Shown here: positions 54,758 through 62,927 of the stretch, in pieces
How the letters are laid out: each line of letters starts with the position of its first letter
Numbering within the stretch: position 1 is the first letter of the stretch
The notes under the pieces: generated by a model
The model's input: only the letters and a program-made list of their open reading frames with translations
Database searches by the model: none
Told to the model about the DNA's origin: nothing
Translations under genes and position numbers: made by a program
Origin: Gemmatimonadota bacterium
GTDB lineage: Bacteria; Gemmatimonadota; Gemmatimonadetes; Gemmatimonadales; GWC2-71-9
Length of the DNA: 64,000 nucleotides
Assembly: GCA_003222155.1 (NCBI GenBank)
Contig: QHUU01000055.1
Location: 1-64,000, forward strand
Direction of reading: 5' to 3'

Positions 54758-55491
54758 AGCTGCCAGCGCCCCGGCCGGACTGGGCATACTTCTTCGACAT
54801 CGACGGCACGCTGGTGGACCTCGCGGACGCGCCCGGTGCGGCCGGCCCCGACGGCGACGTGCAGCGGCTCCTCGTGGATTTATATCGCGCGACGGGAGGC
54901 GCGGTGGCACTCATCAGCGGCCGCTCGATCGCGGACATCGACCGGCTCGTGCCCGATCTCCGCCTGCCCGCGGCGGGACAGCACGGCATCGAGCGCCGCG
55001 ACGCCGCCGGCCGAGTGTCCCACCACGCGTTGCCGTCGCCCGCGCTCGATGCCGTGCGCCGCGGGCTCGCCGCCGCCGTGGCCCGTCATCCCGGCTTGTT
55101 GCTCGAAGACAAGGGGCTCTCCCTGGCGCTGCATTACCGCAGAGCGCCGCGCCTGGCGGGCTACGCCCACCGGCTGGTCCGCTCGCTGTTGGTCGCCTCC
55201 GACGGGACGTACGGCGTCCAGGGCGGGAAGCGCGTCGTCGAGATCAAGCCTGCCGGCAAGGACAAGGGGGTAGCGGTGCTCGAGTTCCTGCAGGAGGACC
55301 CGTTCCGCGGGCGGACGCCGGTGTTCGTGGGCGACGATTCCACGGACGAGCACGCCTTCGTCACGGTCAACCGTCTGCACGGCCATTCGGTGAAGGTGGG
55401 ACCGGGGCGGACGGCGGCGCGCCGGCGGCTCCGGGATGTCCGCGCCGTACGCGCCTGGTTGGAGCAGGGCGCGGCGGAGCCCGCCGGATGA
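54754..55491 (+). CDS. otsB: Trehalose-6-phosphate phosphatase
   Basis: HAD phosphatase of 245 aa. The catalytic motif FFDIDGTLVDLAD gives the nucleophile Asp and acid/base Asp, ALISGRSIADIDRLV is the second motif, and FVGDDSTDEHAF is the Mg-binding motif. It removes phosphate from trehalose 6-phosphate, finishing synthesis. ATG 54754 overlaps the otsA stop, and its own stop overlaps the GH15 start, so the three are translationally coupled. Length is normal for OtsB. Confidence 0.95.
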   Translation: MKLPAPRPDWAYFFDIDGTLVDLADAPGAAGPDGDVQRLLVDLYRATGGAVALISGRSIADIDRLVPDLRLPAAGQHGIERRDAAGRVSHHALPSPALDAVRRGLAAAVARHPGLLLEDKGLSLALHYRRAPRLAGYAHRLVRSLLVASDGTYGVQGGKRVVEIKPAGKDKGVAVLEFLQEDPFRGRTPVFVGDDSTDEHAFVTVNRLHGHSVKVGPGRTAARRRLRDVRAVRAWLEQGAAEPAG

Positions 55492-57275
55492 GCTCACTCG
55501 ATCTCGCCCTGGTGGGCAACGGTACGATCGGCGTCCTGGTGAATCCGCTGAGCGAGGTCGTGTGGGGATGCTTTCCGCGTTTCGACGGCGACCCGTCGTT
55601 CTGCTCCCTGCTGCGCGAACGAACGCGCGACTCCGATTTCGGGTTCTTCGTGGTCGAGTTGGGCGATGTCGCGCGCGCCGAACAGGAGTATCTCGTCAAC
55701 ACACCCGTCCTCGTGACCCGCCTGTACGACCGCGCCGGGGCCGGTGTCGAGATCACCGATTTCGCGCCCCGCTTCCACCAGTACGGCCGGCTGTTCTCTC
55801 CCATGATGCTGGTCCGGCAGATCAGGCGGATCGCCGGGAACCCCCGCATCCGCGTGCGCCTGCGTCCCGCCCAGCGCTACGGCCGCGTCCCCGCGGAGAC
55901 CACGTGCGGGTCCAATCACATCCGCTACGCGGGGGCCGATCTCGTGCTCCGCCTGACCACGGATGCATCGATCACGGCCCTGATGGAGGAGAATCCCTTC
56001 TACCTGGAGGATGCCGTCACCCTGCTGCTCGGGCCGGACGAAACCGTGCAGGGCGTCGTCGCGGACGTGGGGCGGCGTTTCCTCGAAGAGACCACCGCCT
56101 ACTGGCGGGACTGGGTGCGCTCGCTCGGCATCCCGTTCGAGTGGCAGGACGCCGTGATCCGGTCGGCGATCACGCTGCAGCTCAACGTGTTCGAAGACAC
56201 GGGGGCGATCGTCGCGGCGATGACGACCTCGATTCCCGAAGCGCCGGGCAGCGGCCGGAACTGGGACTACCGCCATTGCTGGCTGCGCGACGCGTACTTC
56301 GTGGTCAATGCCCTCAATCGGCTCGGGGCCACCCGCACCATGGAGCGCTATCTCGGCTACATCGTCAACGTGGTGGCCGGCTCGGCCGACGGCCGCCTGC
56401 AACCCGTCTACGGCCTCACCGGCCGCGCGGTCCCCGACGAGCAGGCCGTCGATTCCCTGCCCGGATATCGCGGCATGGGCCCGGTGCGGGTCGGCAATCA
56501 GGCCTACCGGCAGGTGCAGCACGACGTGTACGGTGCGGCCATCCTCGCCGCGACCCACGTGTTCTTCGACCGCCGCCTGGTCCGGCGGGGCGACGAGGTC
56601 CTGTTCCGCCGGCTCGAAACGCTCGGGGCCCACGCCGCCCGGCTGTTCGACCAGCCGGACGCGGGGCTGTGGGAGCTGCGCGGCAAACCGCGCGTGCACA
56701 CCTTCTCGAGCGTGATGTGCTGGGCGGGGTGCGATCGGCTGGCCAGGATCGCCGGGCATCTGGGCCTGAGCGACCGGGCGGCGCACTGGACCGACCAGGC
56801 GACGCGCATCCATCGCGCCATCAGTGAGCGCTGTTGGAGCGCCAAGCGAAACAGCTTCGTCGCCACGATGGACGGCGACACGCTGGACGCGAGCCTGCTG
56901 CGCCTGAACGAGCTCGGCTTCCTGTCCGACGACGACCCGCGCTTCGCCGGCACGGTGACGGCGATCGAGCGCGAACTGCGGCGCGGCGATTTCATTTTTC
57001 GGTATGTGGAGCAGGACGACTTCGGAACGCCGGAGCATGCCTTCCTGGTCTGCACCTTCTGGTACATCAACGCGCTGGCCGCCATCGGGCGCCGCGACGA
57101 GGCGCGGGCGCTGTTCGAAAACGTGCTCGCCTGCTGCAACCGCCACGGCCTGCTCGCCGAGCACGTCGATCCGCGCACGCGGGAGCAGTGGGGCAACTTC
57201 GTGCAGACCTACAGCATGGTCGGCCTTATCGGTTCGGCGATCCGGCTGTCGCGGCGGTGGGATCAGGCGTTTTGA
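55488..57275 (+). CDS. Glycoside hydrolase family 15 (glucoamylase/trehalase type)
   Basis: GH15 protein of 595 aa, without a signal peptide. The N-terminal beta-sandwich (ALVGNGTIGVLVNPLSEVVWGCFPRFDGDP) is followed by the alpha/alpha toroid with RNWDYRHCWLRDAYF, VQHDVYGAAI and a late REQWGNFVQTYSMVGLIGSA, the family pattern. GH15 includes glucoamylases and bacterial trehalases. Coupling to otsAB favours trehalose or a glucan in the cytoplasm. Start ATG 55488 overlaps the otsB stop. The 3' end overlaps the convergent trehalase by 50 bp. Confidence 0.93.
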   Translation: MSSLDLALVGNGTIGVLVNPLSEVVWGCFPRFDGDPSFCSLLRERTRDSDFGFFVVELGDVARAEQEYLVNTPVLVTRLYDRAGAGVEITDFAPRFHQYGRLFSPMMLVRQIRRIAGNPRIRVRLRPAQRYGRVPAETTCGSNHIRYAGADLVLRLTTDASITALMEENPFYLEDAVTLLLGPDETVQGVVADVGRRFLEETTAYWRDWVRSLGIPFEWQDAVIRSAITLQLNVFEDTGAIVAAMTTSIPEAPGSGRNWDYRHCWLRDAYFVVNALNRLGATRTMERYLGYIVNVVAGSADGRLQPVYGLTGRAVPDEQAVDSLPGYRGMGPVRVGNQAYRQVQHDVYGAAILAATHVFFDRRLVRRGDEVLFRRLETLGAHAARLFDQPDAGLWELRGKPRVHTFSSVMCWAGCDRLARIAGHLGLSDRAAHWTDQATRIHRAISERCWSAKRNSFVATMDGDTLDASLLRLNELGFLSDDDPRFAGTVTAIERELRRGDFIFRYVEQDDFGTPEHAFLVCTFWYINALAAIGRRDEARALFENVLACCNRHGLLAEHVDPRTREQWGNFVQTYSMVGLIGSAIRLSRRWDQAF

Positions 57276-58929
57276 ACGCCCGCGCGGCGAGCACCAGCGC
57301 CACCCCGTTCGTCCACCCGAAGCCGTCCTGCGTGGGGTACTCGCCCCCGCCGGCGCGCCGATGCAGGTCCACCACGTCGTACTTCTCCGTCATCTTGCCG
57401 GTCGCGGCATAGGTACGCCGGCTGAGGGCGAGCCAACGGTCGCGGGCTCGATCGGCGAGGTCGGCGCGCCCGTAGCGGCGCACCCCCTCGATCGCCAGCC
57501 ACTCCAGCGGCGCCCACCCGTTGGGAGCGTCCCACTGCTGACCGGACGCGATGAGGGTCGGCACGAACCCGCCCGGCTTCAAGAAATCGCGCTGCAGCCG
57601 CGCCCCCACTGCGCGCCCCTGCTCGGGCGTGGCGAGCCCGAAGTACAGCGGGGCCGCCGCCGCGATGGTGGGGCGATCGGTCACGCGCGCGCCGCTCCGC
57701 CAGCGCACATCGTAGAAGAATCCGGCACCGGGGTCGTAGGCGGCCATGACCAGCGCCGCGCGACGCACGTCGGCCGCCCGGGCGAACCGCTCCGCGACCT
57801 CCGTGTCGCCCGGCCGCCCGCGGGCCCGGCGCAGCGCGGCGATGGTCCGCTCGGCGTGATAAAGGAGACTGTTGAGATCGACCGGGATCAAGTCCGTCGT
57901 TTCCAGGGTCCGCAGATCCTTCGGGTCGCGCATCCAGCGGCTCGAGAAATCCCAGCCGCTTTCGGCCGTCGCCCGGACGTTCCGGTAAAACGCCTCGCGT
58001 TGCGCTTGCGGGAGCGCCTGCGCCAGCTCGTAGTCCGGGCGATACGACTCGGGCCTCGGCTCGGCGCGATCGTCCCAGTAGCGATTCAGCAGGGATCCGT
58101 CGGGCAGCCGCACGACGCGGGCGTACGCCTGCGCCGGCGCGAGACGCTCCGCACCCTTCATCCAGAACGCGTGCTCCGCCTCGAGCGCGTCGAGGTAGCG
58201 CAGCGCCTGGGTGGTGTCGGTCGCCGTCGCGTACAGCCCGACCATGGCGGCGAAGAACGGCGGCTGGCTGCGGCTGAGATAATACGTCCGGTTGCCGTTG
58301 GGAATGTGCCCGACCGTCTCGACCAGGTAGGCAAAGTTGTCGAGCATGCTGCGCACCAGGTCGGTGCGGCCGCTCGCGACGAGGCCGAGCATGGTGAAGT
58401 ACGAGTCCCAGTAATACACCTCGCGAAAACGGCCGCCGGGCACGACGTACGGGTGGGGCAGCGGGATCAGCGACGAAAGCGCGTCCGCCGTGTCGGGCTG
58501 GCGCGTGAGGATGGGCCAGAGCGCCCGGATATGGACTTCCATGCTCCGGGAGGCGTCCACCGCCACACCTTCCCCCACCGGCCGGGGCAGCTGGAACTGC
58601 CGCTCCACGAACGCCCGCAGATCGAACCCCGCCGCCTGGCGCGCCGAGTCGTAGCGCGCGGCGACGATGCTTGGGGGGAAAAGCGGCCGGGCGTCGACGA
58701 ACGTCTTCGAGTCCGGGAAGATGCCGGATACCTGGACCGCGTGGAACAGAGGTCCGAGATCGTGAGCCGGGTCGTAAAAGGCAGGATGGGGGAGGTTAGA
58801 GGAGGTTCGGGAGGTTGTGGAGGGTGCCTTCGAGCACCCGACCGCCACGACGAGTCCCGTGGCGAGCCAGACAAGCCTCCTCCAACCTCCCCAACCTCCC
58901 CCAGCCTCCCCTAACCTCGCCGTTCTCAT
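57226..58929 (-). CDS. Periplasmic trehalase lipoprotein (GH37)
   Basis: Trehalase of 567 aa with both family signatures: PGGRFREVYYWDSYF and QWDAPNGWAP, plus GGGEYPTQDGFGWTNGV. The N-terminus is basic and hydrophobic and ends in a lipobox (VVAVGC, Cys32), so it is probably a periplasmic lipoprotein splitting trehalose into two glucoses. The first ~50 codons are built of GGAGGTT-type repeats, giving a Gly/Trp- and Ser/Thr-rich start. ATG 58929 overlaps the stop of the sodium symporter gene (ATGA), so glucose release and uptake are coupled. Confidence 0.93.
   Translation of the reverse strand: MRTARLGEAGGGWGGWRRLVWLATGLVVAVGCSKAPSTTSRTSSNLPHPAFYDPAHDLGPLFHAVQVSGIFPDSKTFVDARPLFPPSIVAARYDSARQAAGFDLRAFVERQFQLPRPVGEGVAVDASRSMEVHIRALWPILTRQPDTADALSSLIPLPHPYVVPGGRFREVYYWDSYFTMLGLVASGRTDLVRSMLDNFAYLVETVGHIPNGNRTYYLSRSQPPFFAAMVGLYATATDTTQALRYLDALEAEHAFWMKGAERLAPAQAYARVVRLPDGSLLNRYWDDRAEPRPESYRPDYELAQALPQAQREAFYRNVRATAESGWDFSSRWMRDPKDLRTLETTDLIPVDLNSLLYHAERTIAALRRARGRPGDTEVAERFARAADVRRAALVMAAYDPGAGFFYDVRWRSGARVTDRPTIAAAAPLYFGLATPEQGRAVGARLQRDFLKPGGFVPTLIASGQQWDAPNGWAPLEWLAIEGVRRYGRADLADRARDRWLALSRRTYAATGKMTEKYDVVDLHRRAGGGEYPTQDGFGWTNGVALVLAARAFKTPDPTAATAGSPNR
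58791..58825. repeat. GGAGGTT repeats, right-hand arm of an inverted pair
   Basis: GGAGGTT at 58791, 58801 and 58810 and GGAGGGT at 58819 (top strand), period 9-10, inside the trehalase N-terminal coding region after the lipobox. The arm is nearly the reverse complement of the array at 58875-58919. Confidence 0.75.
58875..58919. repeat. AACCTCC repeats, left-hand arm of an inverted pair
   Basis: AACCTCC at 58884 and 58893, AGCCTCC at 58903 and AACCTCG at 58913 (top strand), period 9-10, within codons ~4-18 of the trehalase gene and just after the symporter stop. In the mRNA it reads GGAGGTT and can pair with the 58791 array. Confidence 0.75.
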
Positions 58930-60533
58930 CGGAACACGAACCACAACACTCCGATCGTCGCGGCGAGCACGACCGAGAGCACGATGCTGAGCTGGCGCGG
59001 CCCGGCCGGGACCGGAACCGCCGTGATCTCCGGTGCGCCGTACGTCAGGCCCGCGGTCTTGGCCAGCGGCGGCGGCGCGGTCGCGTAGCTGACCGCGATC
59101 AGGATCCCCGCGCACAGCACGAACAACAGCGCCGCGAAGTGCAGGAAATTAATCCCGGCGTACCAGGCCCAGACGGAGCCGCTCCCGAGATGCGTCTTGG
59201 CGAGCTCGAGGATCAAGCGCGCGGTGCCGAGCACGAGGCCGGTCCAGAGCGCCGTCACCGCCCCCGTGCCGTTCAGCCGCGGGTACAGCACGCCGAGCAG
59301 GAAGCAGGCGGCGATCGGCGGCGCGATGTAGGCCTGCACGCTCTGCAGATAGATGTAGATCTGCGGCGAGACGTACTTCATGAACGGAATCCACAAGAGA
59401 CCCAGGCCGACCAGCAGGACGGTGGTGAGGCGTCCGACCGCGACGAGCCGCTGCTCGCTCGCATCCGGACGGAGCTTGCGGTACACGTCCCACGTGAGCA
59501 GGGTCGAGCAGGAGTTGAACGCGGACGCGAGCGAGCTCATCAAGGCCGCCAGCATGCCGGCGAGCACCAGGCCCTTGAACCCGGCCGGCAAGAGCCGGGT
59601 CACCAGCGCCGGGTACGCCGCGTCGGCGGCACCGCCGCGGATGTCCGGGTACAGGGCCGACGCGATGATGCCCGGCAGCACGAAGATGAACACCGGCAGG
59701 ATCTTCAAGAAGCCCGCGAACACCGTGCCGGTGCGGGCCTCGCTCACGTTCCGGGCCGCGAGCACGCGCTGCACGATGTGCTGGTCGGTGCACCAGTACC
59801 ACACGCCCAGGATCGGCGCGCCGAACACGATGCCGGTCCAGGGGAAGTTGGGGTGATCCACGGGCTTCCACATGGAGAAGAAGTCCGCGGGCACGCGCGC
59901 CTCGAGCCCGCTCCATCCGCCCACCGCTTGCAACCCCACCAGCGCCATCGTCGCCGACCCGATGATCAGCACGACCGCCTGCATCACTTCGGTGTAGATC
60001 ACGGCCCGCAGGCCCCCCAGCACCGTGTACAGTCCGGTGATGATGATGAGAATCACCGCGCTGGTCCAGACCGAGTACCCCGTCACCTCGCGCATCACCA
60101 CGCCGCCCGCGAACAGCGTGACGCTGATCTTGGTGAGGACGTAGCCGATGATCGACACCCACGTGAAATAGCCGCGCGACGCCGAGTTGAAGCGGCGCTC
60201 GAGAAACTCGGGCATGGTGTACACACCGCTCCGCAGGTAGAACGGCACGAACAGCCAGCCCAGGAGCAGCAGGATCAGGCACGCCAGCCACTCGAAGTGC
60301 CCGACCGCGAGTCCGCTCGCGGCGCCCGTGCCCGCGAGACCCACGAGATGCTCGCTCCCGATGTTCGACGCGAACAGGCTCGCCCCCACCGCGAACCAGC
60401 CCACGTCCCGGCTCGCGAGGAAGTAGTCGGCGCTCACGTTCTTCTCGCGGCGCGCCGCCCAGTACCCGATCCCGAGCAGGATGAGGAAATACCCCGCGAT
60501 GACGACGAGGTCGAACAGATGGAGGTTGCTCAT
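58926..60533 (-). CDS. Sodium:solute symporter (SGLT-type SSS family)
   Basis: Sodium symporter of 535 aa with 13-14 TM helices, the SSS length. SGLT-like stretches include GVGWFAVGASLFASNIGSEHLVGLAG-type sequence (here DVGWFAVGASLFASNIGSEH), YTMPEFLERRF, YTVLGGLRAVIYTEVMQ and LAALMSSLASAFNS. It should import a sugar, most likely glucose released by the adjacent periplasmic trehalase. Its stop overlaps the trehalase start. ATG 60533 lies inside a GGAGGTT array and its end touches a second array, so the gene is bracketed by the repeats. Confidence 0.93.
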   Translation of the reverse strand: MSNLHLFDLVVIAGYFLILLGIGYWAARREKNVSADYFLASRDVGWFAVGASLFASNIGSEHLVGLAGTGAASGLAVGHFEWLACLILLLLGWLFVPFYLRSGVYTMPEFLERRFNSASRGYFTWVSIIGYVLTKISVTLFAGGVVMREVTGYSVWTSAVILIIITGLYTVLGGLRAVIYTEVMQAVVLIIGSATMALVGLQAVGGWSGLEARVPADFFSMWKPVDHPNFPWTGIVFGAPILGVWYWCTDQHIVQRVLAARNVSEARTGTVFAGFLKILPVFIFVLPGIIASALYPDIRGGAADAAYPALVTRLLPAGFKGLVLAGMLAALMSSLASAFNSCSTLLTWDVYRKLRPDASEQRLVAVGRLTTVLLVGLGLLWIPFMKYVSPQIYIYLQSVQAYIAPPIAACFLLGVLYPRLNGTGAVTALWTGLVLGTARLILELAKTHLGSGSVWAWYAGINFLHFAALLFVLCAGILIAVSYATAPPPLAKTAGLTYGAPEITAVPVPAGPRQLSIVLSVVLAATIGVLWFVFR

Positions 60534-60590
60534 GGGGAGGTTAGTGGAGGTTGGTGGAGGTTGTGGAGGTTAGTGGAGGTTGAGGAGGTA
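60521..60590. repeat. GGAGGTT array spanning the gap upstream of the symporter
   Basis: GGAGGTT at 60521, 60536, 60546, 60556, 60565 and 60575 with GGAGGTA at 60584 (top strand), period mostly 9-10. The array covers the whole gap between two genes plus the first codons of the symporter and the last codons of the upstream gene. The coding strand reads AACCTCC. Confidence 0.8.
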
Positions 60591-62849
60591 TTGGACGGCG
60601 AGGTCGGTGAGGCTCCACAGCTGCACGTCCGAGCTGGTGCCGTAGCGCGACGGGACCAGCCGTCCGTTCTCGATCGTGTAGCTCCACAGCTCCGCGTGGC
60701 GCAGGCCCGAGCGATCCACGGCGTCCGTGATTCGGCGTAGCGCCCCTACATCACCAGCGGAGAGCTGCCGCGCCAGGCCGGCGAGCAACACATTCACGTC
60801 CCGACCCCACACGACGGTCGGCGAATGATACGCGTCGTGGCGGAACGCTTCCCACACGCTGCGCCCGGCGTAGGCGTCGTTCGCGACCACGGGCCCAAGC
60901 CCGTCCACGAACAGTCCAACCGGATACGGGGCCACGATCGGGGCGATCAGCCCGCGCACCGCCTCCGGCGCGAGCGAGTCGACGAGCAGCGTCATGGCGG
61001 GATCGGTGTTGACGATGGGGATCGGTCGCCCGGCGCCATCGAGCGACAGGGCGAGAAACCGCAGCGTGTCCCGCACGGGCCCCGCGCGGTGCAGCACGCC
61101 CTCCCAGAACTCGCGCTCCCCGGCTGGCAGCCACGCGAGCCGCGCCGCGACGCGTTTCGTGACCTCGTCCGGTGCGAGCGACACCTGGAAATGGCGCTCC
61201 GCCCCCTTCCAGACTGCCACCGCGCGCTCGAGCGTCGCGCGGTCGCGCGCGAACGTGGCGAGCGGGCCTGTGGGAATCACGGGCGCGAGCCCGAGGCCTT
61301 TCAGCGCCTCGAGCACGGTCCCGACGCCCGTGAGGGCGTGCGGCGCCCAAATGGCGTTCACGTCCAGCGCGAACCGGCCTCCCGCGTACCCTACCCGGCT
61401 GTCCCGCCAGCTGGCGGAGATCCAATGGTCTCGACTTCCGCCGTCGGAAGCACGCGGGAAGCTCACCAGGTTCGTTGCCACGGGCGCGCGCGCATACGGC
61501 GCGGTGCGGCGGGCGACGAGCGCCAGGTTGGCGATCAGGCGCTCGAGCCGATGTCCCTCGCGCAGGAAGGCGCGTTTCCGATCCGCCGGCACACGTGGAT
61601 CGGCGAGATAGCGGGCGGCGACGACCGGGAGCTGGAAGTCGTCGTCCACCATGATATAGTTCTCGCGCGTGGCCTGGAGATCGCCGAGCAGGGCGCGGGC
61701 GCGCGCCAGCTGCCCCGCCGACACGAGCCGGTTGTACTCCGCCGCGTTCTCGCGGATCGCCTGGCCGCCGAGCGCCTCCTCGTGGCTCACGTCGCCGTCG
61801 GGTGAGAGTTTGCGCAACGCGCTCGCGATCACGTGCTCCGGCATCGCCGGCGCCCACACCGGCTGCATCAGCAGGGCCGTCATCAGCATGTCGCGTCCGA
61901 AATACGTCGCGAAGTTGGGGAGCCCCGCCATCAGCTTTTCGCGATAGCTCAGGAGCTCCGCGCCGCGGATCTCGCGCTCGAGGCGACGCCAGCGCAGCGG
62001 GTGGGCGGTATCGGCCCGGACCCGGCCAGCGAACCGGTCGAAATCGTCGTTGAAGATGTCTTTGCGGGTGAGGGGGGTCAGCGCCGGAGCATCGGTGGTC
62101 ACACGTACGCTCCAGCGCACCGCGCCCCCGGCCGGACGGCGGATGGTGACCACGTTGCCAGAGACGGCAGGCACGGTCTCTCGCGTGTCGCCCTGGAGCG
62201 AGAGCCAGAGGTGGGTCTTGCCGTCGAAGCTCGGCTGCTCGATCGCGACGATCCAGGCTGTGTCGCCGTGCTGCAGGGTCATCCGTGGAGAGAGTCGTGC
62301 GCCCAGCGCCTCAAGCGACTTCACGCCGAGCAACGCCAGGTGGCGGGCGCGCTCGGCCGGTTTCAGCTTCGCGATGTGGTCGATCAGCTGCGACAGCTCT
62401 GGCTGAATGAACGCCGGCGCGTCGAGCGGGAGCGAATCGCGCTCCGCGTAGCCAAAGTCCCGCTCCACGCGCATCGAGCCCAGGAGCAGCAGGCCGATTT
62501 TCACCGTGGACGGGGCTTCCAGACCGTAGGTCACGGAGCGCGTGCGGCCCGCTGCCGACGGCCCCAGGACGGCTCCCGACGAGCCCCAGGCGAGCTCGGC
62601 CGGCTTCCCGCCCGAGTCGCGCACGGTGAAGCCCACGCTTTCGTCGGCCGCGTCGGCCCAGAGGTTCACCACCCGCCCGGTGCTCTTGAGATAGACCTGG
62701 AAGGCGTTTCCGCTCGCGTCCTGGTACACCCGGGTCTGGTAGCCTTCATACGCGGCCGGGTCGTCGAGCCCCGGCTCCGGGAAGACGAGGTAGGGGGGCA
62801 CCGTGTCGCGAGCCACCGCGACCACGAGGAGCAAGGCGGGGAGAGACAT
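60570..62849 (-). CDS. Secreted debranching-enzyme-like protein, unassigned
   Basis: Protein of 759 aa with a short signal peptide (MSLPALLLVVAVA). Residues ~315-650 look like an alpha/alpha toroid glycosidase: LPNFATYFGRDMLMTALLMQPVWAPAMP resembles the FGRDT motif of amylo-alpha-1,6-glucosidases, and DALDVNAIWAP-like (here ALDVNAIWAPHAL) follows. The N-terminal third is beta-rich. I cannot name the family. Position upstream of the symporter and trehalase suggests a secreted glucan or disaccharide enzyme. ATG at 62849 begins the signal peptide; a longer frame to 62894 is less likely. Confidence 0.65.
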   Translation of the reverse strand: MSLPALLLVVAVARDTVPPYLVFPEPGLDDPAAYEGYQTRVYQDASGNAFQVYLKSTGRVVNLWADAADESVGFTVRDSGGKPAELAWGSSGAVLGPSAAGRTRSVTYGLEAPSTVKIGLLLLGSMRVERDFGYAERDSLPLDAPAFIQPELSQLIDHIAKLKPAERARHLALLGVKSLEALGARLSPRMTLQHGDTAWIVAIEQPSFDGKTHLWLSLQGDTRETVPAVSGNVVTIRRPAGGAVRWSVRVTTDAPALTPLTRKDIFNDDFDRFAGRVRADTAHPLRWRRLEREIRGAELLSYREKLMAGLPNFATYFGRDMLMTALLMQPVWAPAMPEHVIASALRKLSPDGDVSHEEALGGQAIRENAAEYNRLVSAGQLARARALLGDLQATRENYIMVDDDFQLPVVAARYLADPRVPADRKRAFLREGHRLERLIANLALVARRTAPYARAPVATNLVSFPRASDGGSRDHWISASWRDSRVGYAGGRFALDVNAIWAPHALTGVGTVLEALKGLGLAPVIPTGPLATFARDRATLERAVAVWKGAERHFQVSLAPDEVTKRVAARLAWLPAGEREFWEGVLHRAGPVRDTLRFLALSLDGAGRPIPIVNTDPAMTLLVDSLAPEAVRGLIAPIVAPYPVGLFVDGLGPVVANDAYAGRSVWEAFRHDAYHSPTVVWGRDVNVLLAGLARQLSAGDVGALRRITDAVDRSGLRHAELWSYTIENGRLVPSRYGTSSDVQLWSLTDLAVQYLLNLH

Positions 62850-62927
62850 GGGCGGCGGGAATCGTACGCCGCCCCGGGGCGTTCCGCTACCCACGCGGCC
62901 CCTTGACGGCGGCTTGGTCCCCCGCCA

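Noticed and set aside
60521-60590. CRISPR array
   Set aside because: Units are 9-10 bp of nearly constant sequence without unique spacers, and no cas genes are in view.
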